Of a DNA stretch of 64,000 bases, positions 33,507-42,384 are shown piece by piece (positions within the stretch are counted from its first letter, which is position 1; each line of letters starts with the position of its first letter). The position numbers and the translations under genes are program-made. The stretch is from NCBI RefSeq assembly GCF_000717335.1, contig NZ_JNYZ01000033.1:1-64000 (forward strand), read 5' to 3'. Source of the DNA: Amycolatopsis jejuensis (GTDB lineage: Bacteria > Actinomycetota > Actinomycetes > Mycobacteriales > Pseudonocardiaceae). The notes below the pieces were generated by a model, which worked only from the letters and a program-made list of their open reading frames with translations, did no database searches and was not told where the DNA came from.

Positions 33507-34292
33507 ATGTCCCTGCCGACCGATACCCCCCGCGACCTGGCGCTGGCCTGCCGGGCGCTGGGTTCCTTCGAGATCGGAACCGGCCTACTCGCGCATCTGA
33601 CCCTGCGAGGTACCGGCGGTTCGACCTTCTGGACCTACCAGCTCGGCCAGAGCCTGGAAGAAGTGCGCACGGCCGACCTCGTCGAGGTCGATTTCGATCT
33701 GCACCCCGTTTCCGGCGAGGGCCGGGTCAACCCCAATCTCCGGATTCACGGGGAGATCTACGCGGAGCGGCCGGACGTGCAGTCCATCGTCCATCACCAC
33801 GGCGCCAACGGCGTCGTGCTCGGCGCACTCGGCTCCACCGTCGTCCCGTTCGACCAGCATTCCGCGCGCTGGTACGAGGAAGTTGCGCTGGCCGAGGTGT
33901 ACGAAAGCCCCCTGCTCAACACTGCGAGCGCATCGATCGCCAAGGCGCTGGGCAGCAAGAAGGCGTTGCTGCTCAAGCATCACGGCGTTCTGGTGACCGG
34001 TAGCTGCCTCGCGGACGCGGTTGTGTCCACTGTGGAGCTCGACAAGGTGTGCGGCGCGCAGCTGAAGGCAATGGCCGCCGGTACGCCCGATCACATGCCA
34101 GCCGCCGAGGTGGCCGATGTCCAGCAGATCATGTCGTCCGCCGTCTACTACGAGGCGACTTGGGCGTATTACCTGCGCCGGCTCACCCGTCTCGGGCTTG
34201 ACGAAGGGGTCGACGACGGGGCACCGGCCGCGTTCGACGCGGTCGATGTGGATCTTCAGCGAGACTATCGCAGCAACCGTGCGGAGAAATAG
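33507..34292 (+). CDS. Class II aldolase/adducin family protein
   Basis: A 261-residue zinc aldolase-fold protein. The metal ligands fit the family: HHHGANG (about residues 92-98) and KHHGVLVTG (about 152). Glu and Tyr of RIHGEIYAERPDVQSIV are the usual catalytic neighbours. Related enzymes cleave or decarboxylate sugar phosphates or hydroxyacids. GGAAGGA is upstream of ATG 33507. It ends 1-2 bp before the amidase start, so the two are co-translated. Confidence 0.9.
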   Translation: MSLPTDTPRDLALACRALGSFEIGTGLLAHLTLRGTGGSTFWTYQLGQSLEEVRTADLVEVDFDLHPVSGEGRVNPNLRIHGEIYAERPDVQSIVHHHGANGVVLGALGSTVVPFDQHSARWYEEVALAEVYESPLLNTASASIAKALGSKKALLLKHHGVLVTGSCLADAVVSTVELDKVCGAQLKAMAAGTPDHMPAAEVADVQQIMSSAVYYEATWAYYLRRLTRLGLDEGVDDGAPAAFDAVDVDLQRDYRSNRAEK

Positions 34293-34293
34293 C

Positions 34294-35691
34294 ATGACCG
34301 ACCTGTGGCGTCTCTCGGCGACCGAAATGGCGCGGCAAGTGAAAACCGGGGAGACGACGTCTCGCTCCCTCGTCGAAGCCCACCTGGCCCGGATCGACGA
34401 CGTGAATCCGCGAGTGAATGCCGTGGTTCGCGTACTGCGTGAAGAAGCGCTCGAAGCCGCCGACCATGCCGACCGCGAACGGCAGCAAGGGTCGGCGATC
34501 GGCCCGCTTCACGGCGTTCCCTTCTCTGCCAAGGAATGTATCGACGTCGCAGGCCTGCCGACGACCTGGGGTAACCCGGCGCTGGCCGACGCGGTCTCGC
34601 CCGGTGACGCGCCAGTGGTGGAACGGATGCGGGCTGCGGGCGCGATCCCCATCGCCCGCACGAATCTCCCTGACTTCGCGTTCCGGCCTTCGACCACCAG
34701 CACGCTTTACGGCCTGACCCGCAATCCGTGGGACTACGAGCGGACCGCGGGTGGTTCGAGTGGCGGTGACGCCGCGGCGCTCGCCTCCGGGATGACACCG
34801 ATCGGGCTGGGATCGGACCTCGGCGGCTCCTTGCGCAATCCCGCCAACGCCTGCGGCATCGTCAGCGTCCGGCCGTCGGCGGGGCGGGTACCGTGCGCAC
34901 AGCTCATTCCCGGCCCGGATCAGTACATCACCAGCCAGCTGATGAACGTCCACGGCCCGATGGCCCGCACCGTGGCCGACGTCCGGCTCGTGCTCGAGGC
35001 GATCATCGGTGCGCATCCCAAGGACCCGTGGTCGATCGATGCGCCGCTCGCCGGAAAACCGGTCCGGTCGCCGATTCGCGTCGCCGTCTTGTCCGGCATG
35101 CCGCTCGAGAGCGCCGTGGCAGATGCCGTACGCGGGGCCGCGGATGCCTTGTCGGACGCGGGTTATGCGGTCGAAGAGGCCTGCCCGCCGCGGTACGAGG
35201 AAGCCATTGAAACGTGGAGCGAGCTGATCATCGGCGATCAGCGTTACCGCTCCGAAGAAGTACTGCCGCTCCTCGGGCCGGACGAACTCAAATACTTCAC
35301 CATGCACACCGATGCGGTACCGGCATTCGCTGATTCCTTTGCCATGTCGGCTTCCTTCCAGCGCCGGCACCGCATCGCGATGGACTGGTCCGCCTTCCAG
35401 GACGAGTACCCCCTCCTCCTCGGCCCGACCTGGACCCGCGTGACCCCCGGGCACGGTTTCGACCTGGCCGGCGATCTGGCTTCGCTGCAGGCGATCATCC
35501 GGCCGGTCGCGCCCGCGAACCTGCTCGGCCTGCCCTCGGTGTGCGTGCCCAGCCAGCTCGACCCGGTGACGGGGCTCCCGATCGGAGTCCTCGTCGGCGG
35601 CCGCCGGTTCCGCGAAGACCTGTGCCTCGACGCCGCAGCCGTCATCGAAGCTTCCGGCACTATCTCGACCCCGATCGAACCCCGGTTCTGA
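34294..35691 (+). CDS. Amidase-signature family hydrolase
   Basis: A 465-residue amidase-signature enzyme. The Ser-cisSer-Lys triad is visible: Lys80 in GVPFSAKECIDVAG, Ser155/156 in TAGGSSGGDAA and nucleophile Ser179 in GSDLGGSLRNPA. It hydrolyses an amide to acid and ammonia. It lies between the class II aldolase and the methyltransferase, so the substrate of the locus may be amide-containing. The start ATG follows the aldolase TAG by one base, with no strong ribosome site, consistent with coupling. Confidence 0.92.
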   Translation: MTDLWRLSATEMARQVKTGETTSRSLVEAHLARIDDVNPRVNAVVRVLREEALEAADHADRERQQGSAIGPLHGVPFSAKECIDVAGLPTTWGNPALADAVSPGDAPVVERMRAAGAIPIARTNLPDFAFRPSTTSTLYGLTRNPWDYERTAGGSSGGDAAALASGMTPIGLGSDLGGSLRNPANACGIVSVRPSAGRVPCAQLIPGPDQYITSQLMNVHGPMARTVADVRLVLEAIIGAHPKDPWSIDAPLAGKPVRSPIRVAVLSGMPLESAVADAVRGAADALSDAGYAVEEACPPRYEEAIETWSELIIGDQRYRSEEVLPLLGPDELKYFTMHTDAVPAFADSFAMSASFQRRHRIAMDWSAFQDEYPLLLGPTWTRVTPGHGFDLAGDLASLQAIIRPVAPANLLGLPSVCVPSQLDPVTGLPIGVLVGGRRFREDLCLDAAAVIEASGTISTPIEPRF

Positions 35692-35717
35692 ATTCCCTTC
35701 CGGATTGGAGATCTCCG

Positions 35718-36554
35718 ATGCCCACCACCGATGCCCCCGCCTGGGACTTTGTCGGACACTACGTCGGACGCGATTCCGTCGTTCCCGATTTCGGCGCGCT
35801 CGGAAAGTACGAGTTCGTCGCGGAGGCGCTCCTGCCGATCACCCGCGGGATCGTCGAAGCCGCCCGGATCCAAGCCGGGGAAACCGTTCTCGACGTCGGC
35901 GCGCGCAACAATGCCGCGCTGCTTGCCGCCCAAGCCGGTGCCCGGGTCACCGCCATCGAAATCTCCCCGCGCCTTCTCGACGTGGCACGGGCCGCTTTGA
36001 AAGACTATCCGGATACGCGCTTCGAACTCGCGGATGTCGCCCGGCTGCCCTTTCCCGACGCCAGTTTCGACGTCGTGATCGATGCAATCTCCCTGATGTT
36101 CGGCGCCGACCGCGAAGCCGCGATCGCCGAAATGGCCCGGGTCGTGAAACCGACCGGACGGATCGTGTGGACCGGCTGGTTCGGCGGAGACGCGATCTCC
36201 GAAGCGGCGAAAATCCAGATCAGCGACACGGCCGCGGTCGTCGGACATGCGCCGTTTCCCTACAGCTATTGGGGAAATGAGGCCGAAATGCGTGCGCTCT
36301 TCGCTGCACAGGGCTTCCAGGTCCAGGTGACGAAGCATCCCGACGTCACCACCGGTCCGGCACCGCGGGAATTCCTCGCCGGGCTCGACCAGGTCCACCC
36401 GGTCTCCCGGGCCTGTAGCCTGGCGTTGGAAAAGGCGGGTGTCCTGGAACAGACGATGGAGAGAATGGCGAGCGTGCTCGAGAAGGCCAACGAAGACCCC
36501 GATGGCGGGACGAAACTCAGCCGGTTCTACGTTTCCGGTGTCGCCACCCGCTGA
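35718..36554 (+). CDS. Class I SAM-dependent methyltransferase
   Basis: A 278-residue protein with a Rossmann methyltransferase core: motif I is VLDVGARNNAALLAAQAGAR, motif II is VTAIEISPRLLDVA, post-II is ELADVARLPFPDASFDVVID and motif IV follows. The usual GxGxG of motif I is altered to GARNN, so SAM binding may be weaker. The C-terminal part resembles the UbiE/Methyltransf_11 group. GGAGA lies upstream. It probably methylates or, if degenerate, binds a small acid of the same pathway. Confidence 0.85.
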   Translation: MPTTDAPAWDFVGHYVGRDSVVPDFGALGKYEFVAEALLPITRGIVEAARIQAGETVLDVGARNNAALLAAQAGARVTAIEISPRLLDVARAALKDYPDTRFELADVARLPFPDASFDVVIDAISLMFGADREAAIAEMARVVKPTGRIVWTGWFGGDAISEAAKIQISDTAAVVGHAPFPYSYWGNEAEMRALFAAQGFQVQVTKHPDVTTGPAPREFLAGLDQVHPVSRACSLALEKAGVLEQTMERMASVLEKANEDPDGGTKLSRFYVSGVATR

Positions 36555-36578
36555 TCGCCCGCCGCTGGGAGAACCCCG

Positions 36579-36989
36579 ATGACCTTTCAAGACGAGATCG
36601 CCGCATTCTTCGAATCGTACGTCGACGCCTTCGCCCGCTTCGACGCCGACGCGGTAGCCGCGCTGTGGGAGCCGGTCGGATTGTTCCCGTCGGCCACCGG
36701 CAACTCCGCGATGGACGTGCAGGAATTTCGCGGCCATTGCGGAAATCTGATGGATTTCTATCGCAGCCAGGGGGTGGCCCGCCCGGAGGGCAAGCTCCTG
36801 ACCGCGACGGAACTCTTCCCCGGCGTCGCCGAGGCCCGGATGGCGTACCGGGTGTGGGGTGAGAACGAAGAACTGATCGCGGAATGGGAACACGTCTATC
36901 TGCTGCGCCGCAGCGATCGCTGGCTGGTGACCTTGACGATCGCGGACGGCGAGATGGCCGCGTGGACCGCACGAGGGGCGAAGCTCTGA
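36579..36989 (+). CDS. NTF2/SnoaL-like protein
   Basis: A 136-residue cone-fold protein (FFESYVDAFARFDADAVAAL, then EFRGHCGNLMDFYR and VYLLRRSDRWLVTLTIADG). Ligand or catalytic residues cannot be named. GGGAGA precedes the ATG. It ends the rightward GntR-controlled row and may be an isomerase, dehydratase or stability factor for the pathway. Confidence 0.8.
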   Translation: MTFQDEIAAFFESYVDAFARFDADAVAALWEPVGLFPSATGNSAMDVQEFRGHCGNLMDFYRSQGVARPEGKLLTATELFPGVAEARMAYRVWGENEELIAEWEHVYLLRRSDRWLVTLTIADGEMAAWTARGAKL

Positions 36990-37056
36990 CCTGAATCGAA
37001 CTGCTTGAACCCAGCCCGGATTTCCCGTCTCACTGCAGCCCGGAATAATCCCGGCA

Positions 37057-40000
37057 ATGGACATGCGCGCCTTGGTGGAACAGGTGACCCCGCTGGCTTT
37101 TCCCGCACGCCAGCGGGTCATCGCCGACACTGCACGCGCGCTGGCCGGAACCGCGGAGTTGAGCAGGCTGCTGGCGGAGCTCGACGCGGTACCGGGGATT
37201 CCGCGGGCGTGGGCCGCGACGATGGCGATGATCGCGGACGACGACACCCACCTGCGGCGCTGCCTCACCACTGGGGACGCCGGGCGGGTCATGGGCCACT
37301 GCGCCCGGCACGACCGGCACTTCGACGTCGTCGCGCAGGCGTTGCCGACAGCGCCCCTCGCGTGGCGGCATGCGCTCTACCGTGCGATGCGGGCAACCGG
37401 CGCAGCCGAATGGGCCGGGAATCTGCTGCCGCTGGTACGCGAGCGGTTCGGTGACCACGAGGCCGCGGCCGTGCTGCCCGCGTGTGCCGCGGACACCGTG
37501 GAAAGGCTGTTGCCGGAGCTGGATTTCGCGGTGCCGAACGTGGCGGCGTTGACCCACCGGCATCCCGCGGCCGTGCTCGCTCACCTGCGCCGCCGGCTGA
37601 CCGACGCGAGCGAGGCCGGACGGGACGGCGGGTGGGCGTGGTTCGGTCCGGGACTGCGGCACCTGGTCCGGCACGACGCCGGGCAGGTCATCGAGTTGCT
37701 GGCGCACTCGGGACCGGTCACCGACCTGCCGCCGGGCTCGGACCGCTGGCTGGCCGCCCTGACCGCGGCCGATCCGGATCGCGTTGCCGCGGTCCTCGCC
37801 GATCCCGGGCGGCGCACGTGGTGGTTCGGGCTCGGCCGGAACCTCCGGCGCGCGCTGCGCGGGGCGTCGGACGCTTCCCTGATCGTGCTCGCGCGTTCCC
37901 TCATCACCGACGACACCCGGCTGGCCGAGTTGCTGCGCGGGTTGCCGCCCTCCCGGCGGGCGGCGGTGCTGAACGGCGCACTGGGTGACCGCAACCTGCT
38001 TTCGCTGTCGCTGCTGGACCTCCTGCCGTGGCGAACCCGGCACGAGCAGGCGCGCCGGCTGCTGGCCACCCGGCCGGTCGCCGAGGATCCGTCCCTCCGG
38101 TCGGAAGTCACGGCGCGGCTGCCGTGGCCGGAGGCCGAGCCGGTGCTGCGCGCCCGGACGGCGCACCCGTCCGCGGACGAGCGGGCGGAGGCCTACGCGT
38201 TCCTGATCGGCGCGGCGGCCGCCACGCGGGACCCGGACGTCGTCGCCCGCCTGCTGGCGTCGCTGACCCGGCTGTCCGGTGAGCAGGACCCGGTCCGCTA
38301 TGCCGCACTCGAAGCGGTCGGCGCGATCCCGGGGTGGCTGCTGGTCTCGGCCGACCTGGAGAAGCTGGCCACCGACGCGGTCCAGGCCCGGGACGCGTCC
38401 TGGGCCACCAGGCAGGAAATCCTCACCTTGGCGGCGCGACTGATCCGGCACGGGACGCTGACCGCGCAGTCCGGCATGGTCGGCAGCGGACTGCGGATCC
38501 TGCAGTTGTCCGTCGACCACGCGGAAACGCCCGACCTGCGCGGGATCGGCCGGGACCTCCCTCGCAACGCCGAGGACGTCCTGTTCACGGCATTGCAACC
38601 ACGGATTGCCGCCGACGCGCGCGCCGGTCGCTTCGACCTGGCCCTGTCGCTGGCATCGAGCTTGCAGCGGCGGGCTTGGCCGATGCCCGACCTGCAGGAC
38701 TACGTGGCCGAGGCAACGACCGCGGCCGACGAAACCGTTGCACAGCAAGCGATTCAGCTGTGGCTGGCACCCCCGGAGACCCGGGACGGGCGCGTCGAAG
38801 TCGTGGTCCGCCGTGATCCGTCCACGATCACGGTGACCGCGGTGGCGGACGCGATCAGCCTTCGCCGGACCGACCTGCTCGACCACGTGCTGGACGGGCC
38901 GCCCGACGAGCTGCCGGTGTTCGCGCACGGGCAGCGGCGGTGGTTACCCGCACAGGTCGCCCGGTACGCCGAACTGCTCGCGAACGTGGCGACTTCGCCC
39001 GAGGAACCGGTGTGGAAACGGGTGTCGGTGATTCGCCGCTGGGCAAACCTGCCCGGCATCGGCGCTGATGCCTTGCAGCCGTTGCTGTCGGACGACGAGG
39101 TCGCCGTGGTGGAAGCCGCGCTGGCCGGGACCGCTGATGCGCTGGACATCTTGCTCGGTTACGCCGGAACCGACCGTGCCCAGGTCGCGCTTTCTTCGGC
39201 ACGGCGCTCCGCCCGTTCCGTACCGCCTGCTGAGCTGATCGCGGTGCTCCGCCCCGTCCTGGCCGGGCGGAAGGTGACATCGCGGAAGGAAGCGACGCGG
39301 CTCATCGCCGAACACCGCGTGCCGGACGCGTCCGGTGAACTGGCCGCGATGTGGGCAGATCCGGACCTGCATCGGGACGTTCGCCGCAGCATCGTGTCGG
39401 CAGCGCGGTGGCTGCTCGACGACGACCGGGCTTGGCAGTGGCTCACGGAGGCGGCCAGCCTGTCCGACGTGGCCACCGCGTTGGCCGAACCCGGTCCGCT
39501 GCACATCGCCGAGCGGCACCGGCCGCGGTACGGCGCTTTGGTGCGGGCCGTGGCCAGCAATGCCGATCCGGAGGTCGCGCGGATCGGATTGGCCAAGTGG
39601 CCTGCCTGGAGCGCCTGGGACCGCGCAGGCACGCCGGAACTGGCCGCGCTGATCGGCGACCTGACGCACACCGCCACCTGGCGGGAGGCCGTCGACGCCG
39701 TGATCACCGCATGCGCCGTCACCGGCGATCCGGCGCCGCTGCGAGCCGTGGTCGAAACCCTGACCGGCGCGGACGAGTTCGTCGCCCCCGACCGCGATCT
39801 GCCTGCGCGGCAACGGTTACGCCACTTAGTCGACTGCCTCGGGTCGCAGTCGGACACCGGGCTGCTCGGCGCTGCGGAAGAACTGTCGGTGACGCTGGCG
39901 GCCGACCCGGACAGCCGTACAGACGCGCTCATGCTGGCCGTCGCCGCCCTGCCCCACCGCGGCGACCTGCTCCCGGCCCTGCGCCGGATCGCCGCCCTCG

Positions 40001-40263
40001 CCGACCGGCCCGCACTGGCCTGGCAGGTCACGGACCGGCTGGAGGACTGGCTGTCCGCCCACGACCGCCCCGGATTGCTGGACACCGCACGGAACCTCAC
40101 GGCCACGCCGACGGAGGCCCTGCTGGCCGTCGGCATCGCCGCTCATGCCGGTGCGAACACCGGATGGCCAGCCCCGTGGCGCGACCTGCTGTCGGGGCTG
40201 CGCGGCCACTCGGACCCGGACGTACGGGACCGCGCCCTGCGCACAGCCCTCGCTCCCGAGTGA
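37057..40263 (+). CDS. Large helical-repeat (HEAT/ARM-like) protein of unknown function
   Basis: A 1068-residue protein rich in Ala, Leu, Arg and Asp with regularly alternating helices from end to end, for example AELSRLLAELDAVPGIPRAW, AAVLAHLRRRLTDASEAGRD, LARSLITDDTRLAELLRGLP and LPALRRIAALADRPALAWQV. There is no signal peptide, membrane segment or enzyme motif. The pattern suggests an alpha-solenoid scaffold for protein binding. I do not recognise a named family. ATG 37057 has only a weak GGAA upstream; ATG 37063 is an alternative. No partner gene accompanies it, and its 3' end is partly duplicated downstream. Confidence 0.75.
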   Translation: MDMRALVEQVTPLAFPARQRVIADTARALAGTAELSRLLAELDAVPGIPRAWAATMAMIADDDTHLRRCLTTGDAGRVMGHCARHDRHFDVVAQALPTAPLAWRHALYRAMRATGAAEWAGNLLPLVRERFGDHEAAAVLPACAADTVERLLPELDFAVPNVAALTHRHPAAVLAHLRRRLTDASEAGRDGGWAWFGPGLRHLVRHDAGQVIELLAHSGPVTDLPPGSDRWLAALTAADPDRVAAVLADPGRRTWWFGLGRNLRRALRGASDASLIVLARSLITDDTRLAELLRGLPPSRRAAVLNGALGDRNLLSLSLLDLLPWRTRHEQARRLLATRPVAEDPSLRSEVTARLPWPEAEPVLRARTAHPSADERAEAYAFLIGAAAATRDPDVVARLLASLTRLSGEQDPVRYAALEAVGAIPGWLLVSADLEKLATDAVQARDASWATRQEILTLAARLIRHGTLTAQSGMVGSGLRILQLSVDHAETPDLRGIGRDLPRNAEDVLFTALQPRIAADARAGRFDLALSLASSLQRRAWPMPDLQDYVAEATTAADETVAQQAIQLWLAPPETRDGRVEVVVRRDPSTITVTAVADAISLRRTDLLDHVLDGPPDELPVFAHGQRRWLPAQVARYAELLANVATSPEEPVWKRVSVIRRWANLPGIGADALQPLLSDDEVAVVEAALAGTADALDILLGYAGTDRAQVALSSARRSARSVPPAELIAVLRPVLAGRKVTSRKEATRLIAEHRVPDASGELAAMWADPDLHRDVRRSIVSAARWLLDDDRAWQWLTEAASLSDVATALAEPGPLHIAERHRPRYGALVRAVASNADPEVARIGLAKWPAWSAWDRAGTPELAALIGDLTHTATWREAVDAVITACAVTGDPAPLRAVVETLTGADEFVAPDRDLPARQRLRHLVDCLGSQSDTGLLGAAEELSVTLAADPDSRTDALMLAVAALPHRGDLLPALRRIAALADRPALAWQVTDRLEDWLSAHDRPGLLDTARNLTATPTEALLAVGIAAHAGANTGWPAPWRDLLSGLRGHSDPDVRDRALRTALAPE

Positions 40264-40495
40264 TCGGTTGTACCGTGAGCAGGCCGTCCCGGATCGCTCG
40301 ACACCGCACGGAATCTCACGCCCACCCCGACGGGATCGGCATCACCGCCCAGACCGGCGCGAACACGGGATAGCGACCCCCGTGGCGCGACCTGGTGTCG
40401 GCGCTGCGCAGCCACTCGGACCCGGACGTGCGGGACCGCGCCCTGCGCACAGCCCTCGCTCCCGAGTAACACCGTTGTGCCGTGAGCAGGCCGGG
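40071..40495 (+). repeat. Decayed tandem duplication of the 3' end of the helical-repeat gene
   Basis: Unit 1 (about 40071-40289) holds the last 64 codons of the gene, its stop and the following TACCGTGAGCAGGCC. Unit 2 (about 40290-40495) repeats it: GACACCGCACGGAA, then CACTCGGACCCGGACGT, ACCGCGCCCTGCGCACAGCC and CCCGAGTAA, then GCCGTGAGCAGGCC. Offset falls from 219 bp at the left to 206 bp at the right, so unit 2 has lost a net 13 bp and is out of frame, with an early TAG. It is a non-coding fossil of a tandem duplication. Confidence 0.85.
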
Positions 40496-40500
40496 CACTC

Positions 40501-41943
40501 TCAATCGGGGACGCAGACAGTGCCCGGCGCAGGCAACCGGAGAGTCGTCACGTAGTCCCGGATGGCGTCCCCGGCGCAGCCCGGCTCTCCGGCGCTGCTC
40601 TCGTGCGTCGTGCGGTCCACCGACAGCAGCCGGGCCTGGCTGGCCAGCTGCCGCGCCACCGAGTGGGCCCATGGCGCGGGCGTTGCGGTGTCCCCGGTGT
40701 TGCTCACCAGCAGCGCCGGCGTCGTGCTCGCCGACGTGACCGGGCGGCCCGCCACCCCGGGCGCCGGTCCGGGCCAGCCGACGCAGAGTGCGGTGTACTG
40801 GCTCGAGTTCGGGTCGTAGCCGACCGTCGGCGCGACCCGCCGGGTGGCAGCGAGATCGCCCGCCCCGTCCGCCGGGCCGCGTACCGCGGCTGCGAAGTCC
40901 TGGCACACGATGGGGTCGGCATAGGGGAACCTCTGCCCCGGCGGGTCTTCCCCGGGACGTTCCGGCTCCGGATTCCGGCCGTCGGCCAGCGCGGCGAGCG
41001 TCGTCGCCAGATCGGCGTACGCGCTGCTGCCGCGGCCGGCTTGGAGGCCCACCGCCAGGGTCACGACCTCGGCCGTCCATCGGCGGCTGGCGAACGACCC
41101 GGGGATTTTTCCCTCGTCCGCCAGCTGCTGTGCCTTGCGCAGCAACGCCTCGACGTCCTTGCCGTGCAACGCGCAGGACTCTGTTGCACCGCACCAGGTG
41201 GTGAATTCGCCGAAGGCCGCCTCGGCCGCCTCCGCCGGGGCGGTGACGAAGCTCCGCCGGTCCTGCGTCGGATCCATCACGCCTTCCAGGACCGCCGCTC
41301 GCACGTGCTGGCCGTACCGGGCGAGGTACTTCTCGGCCAGCAGGGTTCCGTAGGAGTGGCCGTACAGGGTGACCTGCTCCAAGCGCAGGGCCTGCCGCAC
41401 GTATTCGAGATCGCGGGCCACGCTGTCGGTGCCCAGGTGGGAAAGCACGGCGGGCGGCTCGGTGGCACAGTGCTGCCGGAACCGCTGCTGGTCCGCGTTC
41501 AGCTTCTCGAAGCCGGACCGGGTCACCGGCGGCAGAATCGGCGGAAGAGCGAGGTCGCTGGTGACCGTGCAGGTCAGCGGACTGCTGCCGCCGACCCCGC
41601 GCGGATCGATGCCGACCAGGTCGTAGTCCGGGACGACCTTGCCGAGCGTGGCGAACGCAATGTCGCCGGTCTCTCCGGGACCACTGGGAAGGTTCACGAT
41701 CGTGCCCTTCGCCGGACCGCGGGCCTTGAGCCGATACACCGCCACGCCGAACCTGCCACTGCCCGGCGCATCCCAGTCGATCGGCACGGTGACGACACCG
41801 CATTCGAGACCGGCGTGGACATCCTCCCGGACGCACGGCGCCCAGTGCACCACCGGATCGGCACCGTCCGCACTCGCCGGCAGCGCCGGGCACAGCCCTG
41901 CCATCAGGGCCGCTGCCGCAACGGCTGCCACAGCCACCCGCAC
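40501..41943 (-). CDS. Secreted alpha/beta hydrolase (tripeptidyl aminopeptidase-like)
   Basis: A 480-residue exported hydrolase. Residues 1-25 form a signal peptide (MRVAVAAVAAAALMAGLCPA...ASA). The nucleophile elbow is GHSYGTLLAEKYL (Ser about 195), the oxyanion region is NLPSGPGE and the C-terminal TAP-like domain includes VSNTGDTATPAPWA and a late His in THESSAGEPGCAG. This matches Streptomyces SlpD/SlpE and tripeptidyl aminopeptidase relatives that trim peptides outside the cell. Six or more cysteines suggest disulphides. The GTG at 41943 has GGAGG about 9 nt upstream. Confidence 0.88.
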   Translation of the reverse strand: MRVAVAAVAAAALMAGLCPALPASADGADPVVHWAPCVREDVHAGLECGVVTVPIDWDAPGSGRFGVAVYRLKARGPAKGTIVNLPSGPGETGDIAFATLGKVVPDYDLVGIDPRGVGGSSPLTCTVTSDLALPPILPPVTRSGFEKLNADQQRFRQHCATEPPAVLSHLGTDSVARDLEYVRQALRLEQVTLYGHSYGTLLAEKYLARYGQHVRAAVLEGVMDPTQDRRSFVTAPAEAAEAAFGEFTTWCGATESCALHGKDVEALLRKAQQLADEGKIPGSFASRRWTAEVVTLAVGLQAGRGSSAYADLATTLAALADGRNPEPERPGEDPPGQRFPYADPIVCQDFAAAVRGPADGAGDLAATRRVAPTVGYDPNSSQYTALCVGWPGPAPGVAGRPVTSASTTPALLVSNTGDTATPAPWAHSVARQLASQARLLSVDRTTHESSAGEPGCAGDAIRDYVTTLRLPAPGTVCVPD

Positions 41944-42121
41944 TGGAGGTACCTCCCCATCCTCGGCACTTGATCTTGACGACCATTCTGCCGAAAAATT
42001 CCTCCTGCGGGCGACTCGGGCGGGGCTACGGTGACCGTCCGGGCAAGCTGCTCGACCGCGAGTTGCGGACCTCGTCCTGCTAGCCTTCCGGCAAGATCGA
42101 CAACAGCGCCGAGGAGACTCC

Positions 42122-42349
42122 GTGGATCGTCCCGGATTCAGTCATTTTGCCAACACCCGGCACCGGAACTGGACGATCATCGGGGTCGCGGAAGGCGCCG
42201 ACGACCCGGGGGTGCACTCGGTCGAGGTCTTCCAGGGCCCCGACCACAACGAGCCCCGCCTGGTGCTGGACCCGGCCGAGGTGCCGCAGTTCGTCGCCGG
42301 TCTCATCGCGACGGTCCTGCCCGGCGACCTGACCGCCGAACCGGATTGA
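42122..42349 (+). CDS. Small conserved-looking protein of unknown function
   Basis: A 75-residue protein beginning at GTG 42122, with GAGGAG 6 nt upstream. The sequence has a compact fold pattern (RNWTIIGVAEGADDPGVHSV, PRLVLDPAEVPQFVAGLIAT) like small DUF families encoded singly in actinobacteria. It is acidic, soluble and free of cysteines. The 178 bp before it, divergent from the secreted hydrolase, show no clear gene. Confidence 0.7.
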   Translation: MDRPGFSHFANTRHRNWTIIGVAEGADDPGVHSVEVFQGPDHNEPRLVLDPAEVPQFVAGLIATVLPGDLTAEPD

Positions 42350-42384
42350 CGTCATCGGGTACTGCCCGCTGCCGTTCGGCTCGG

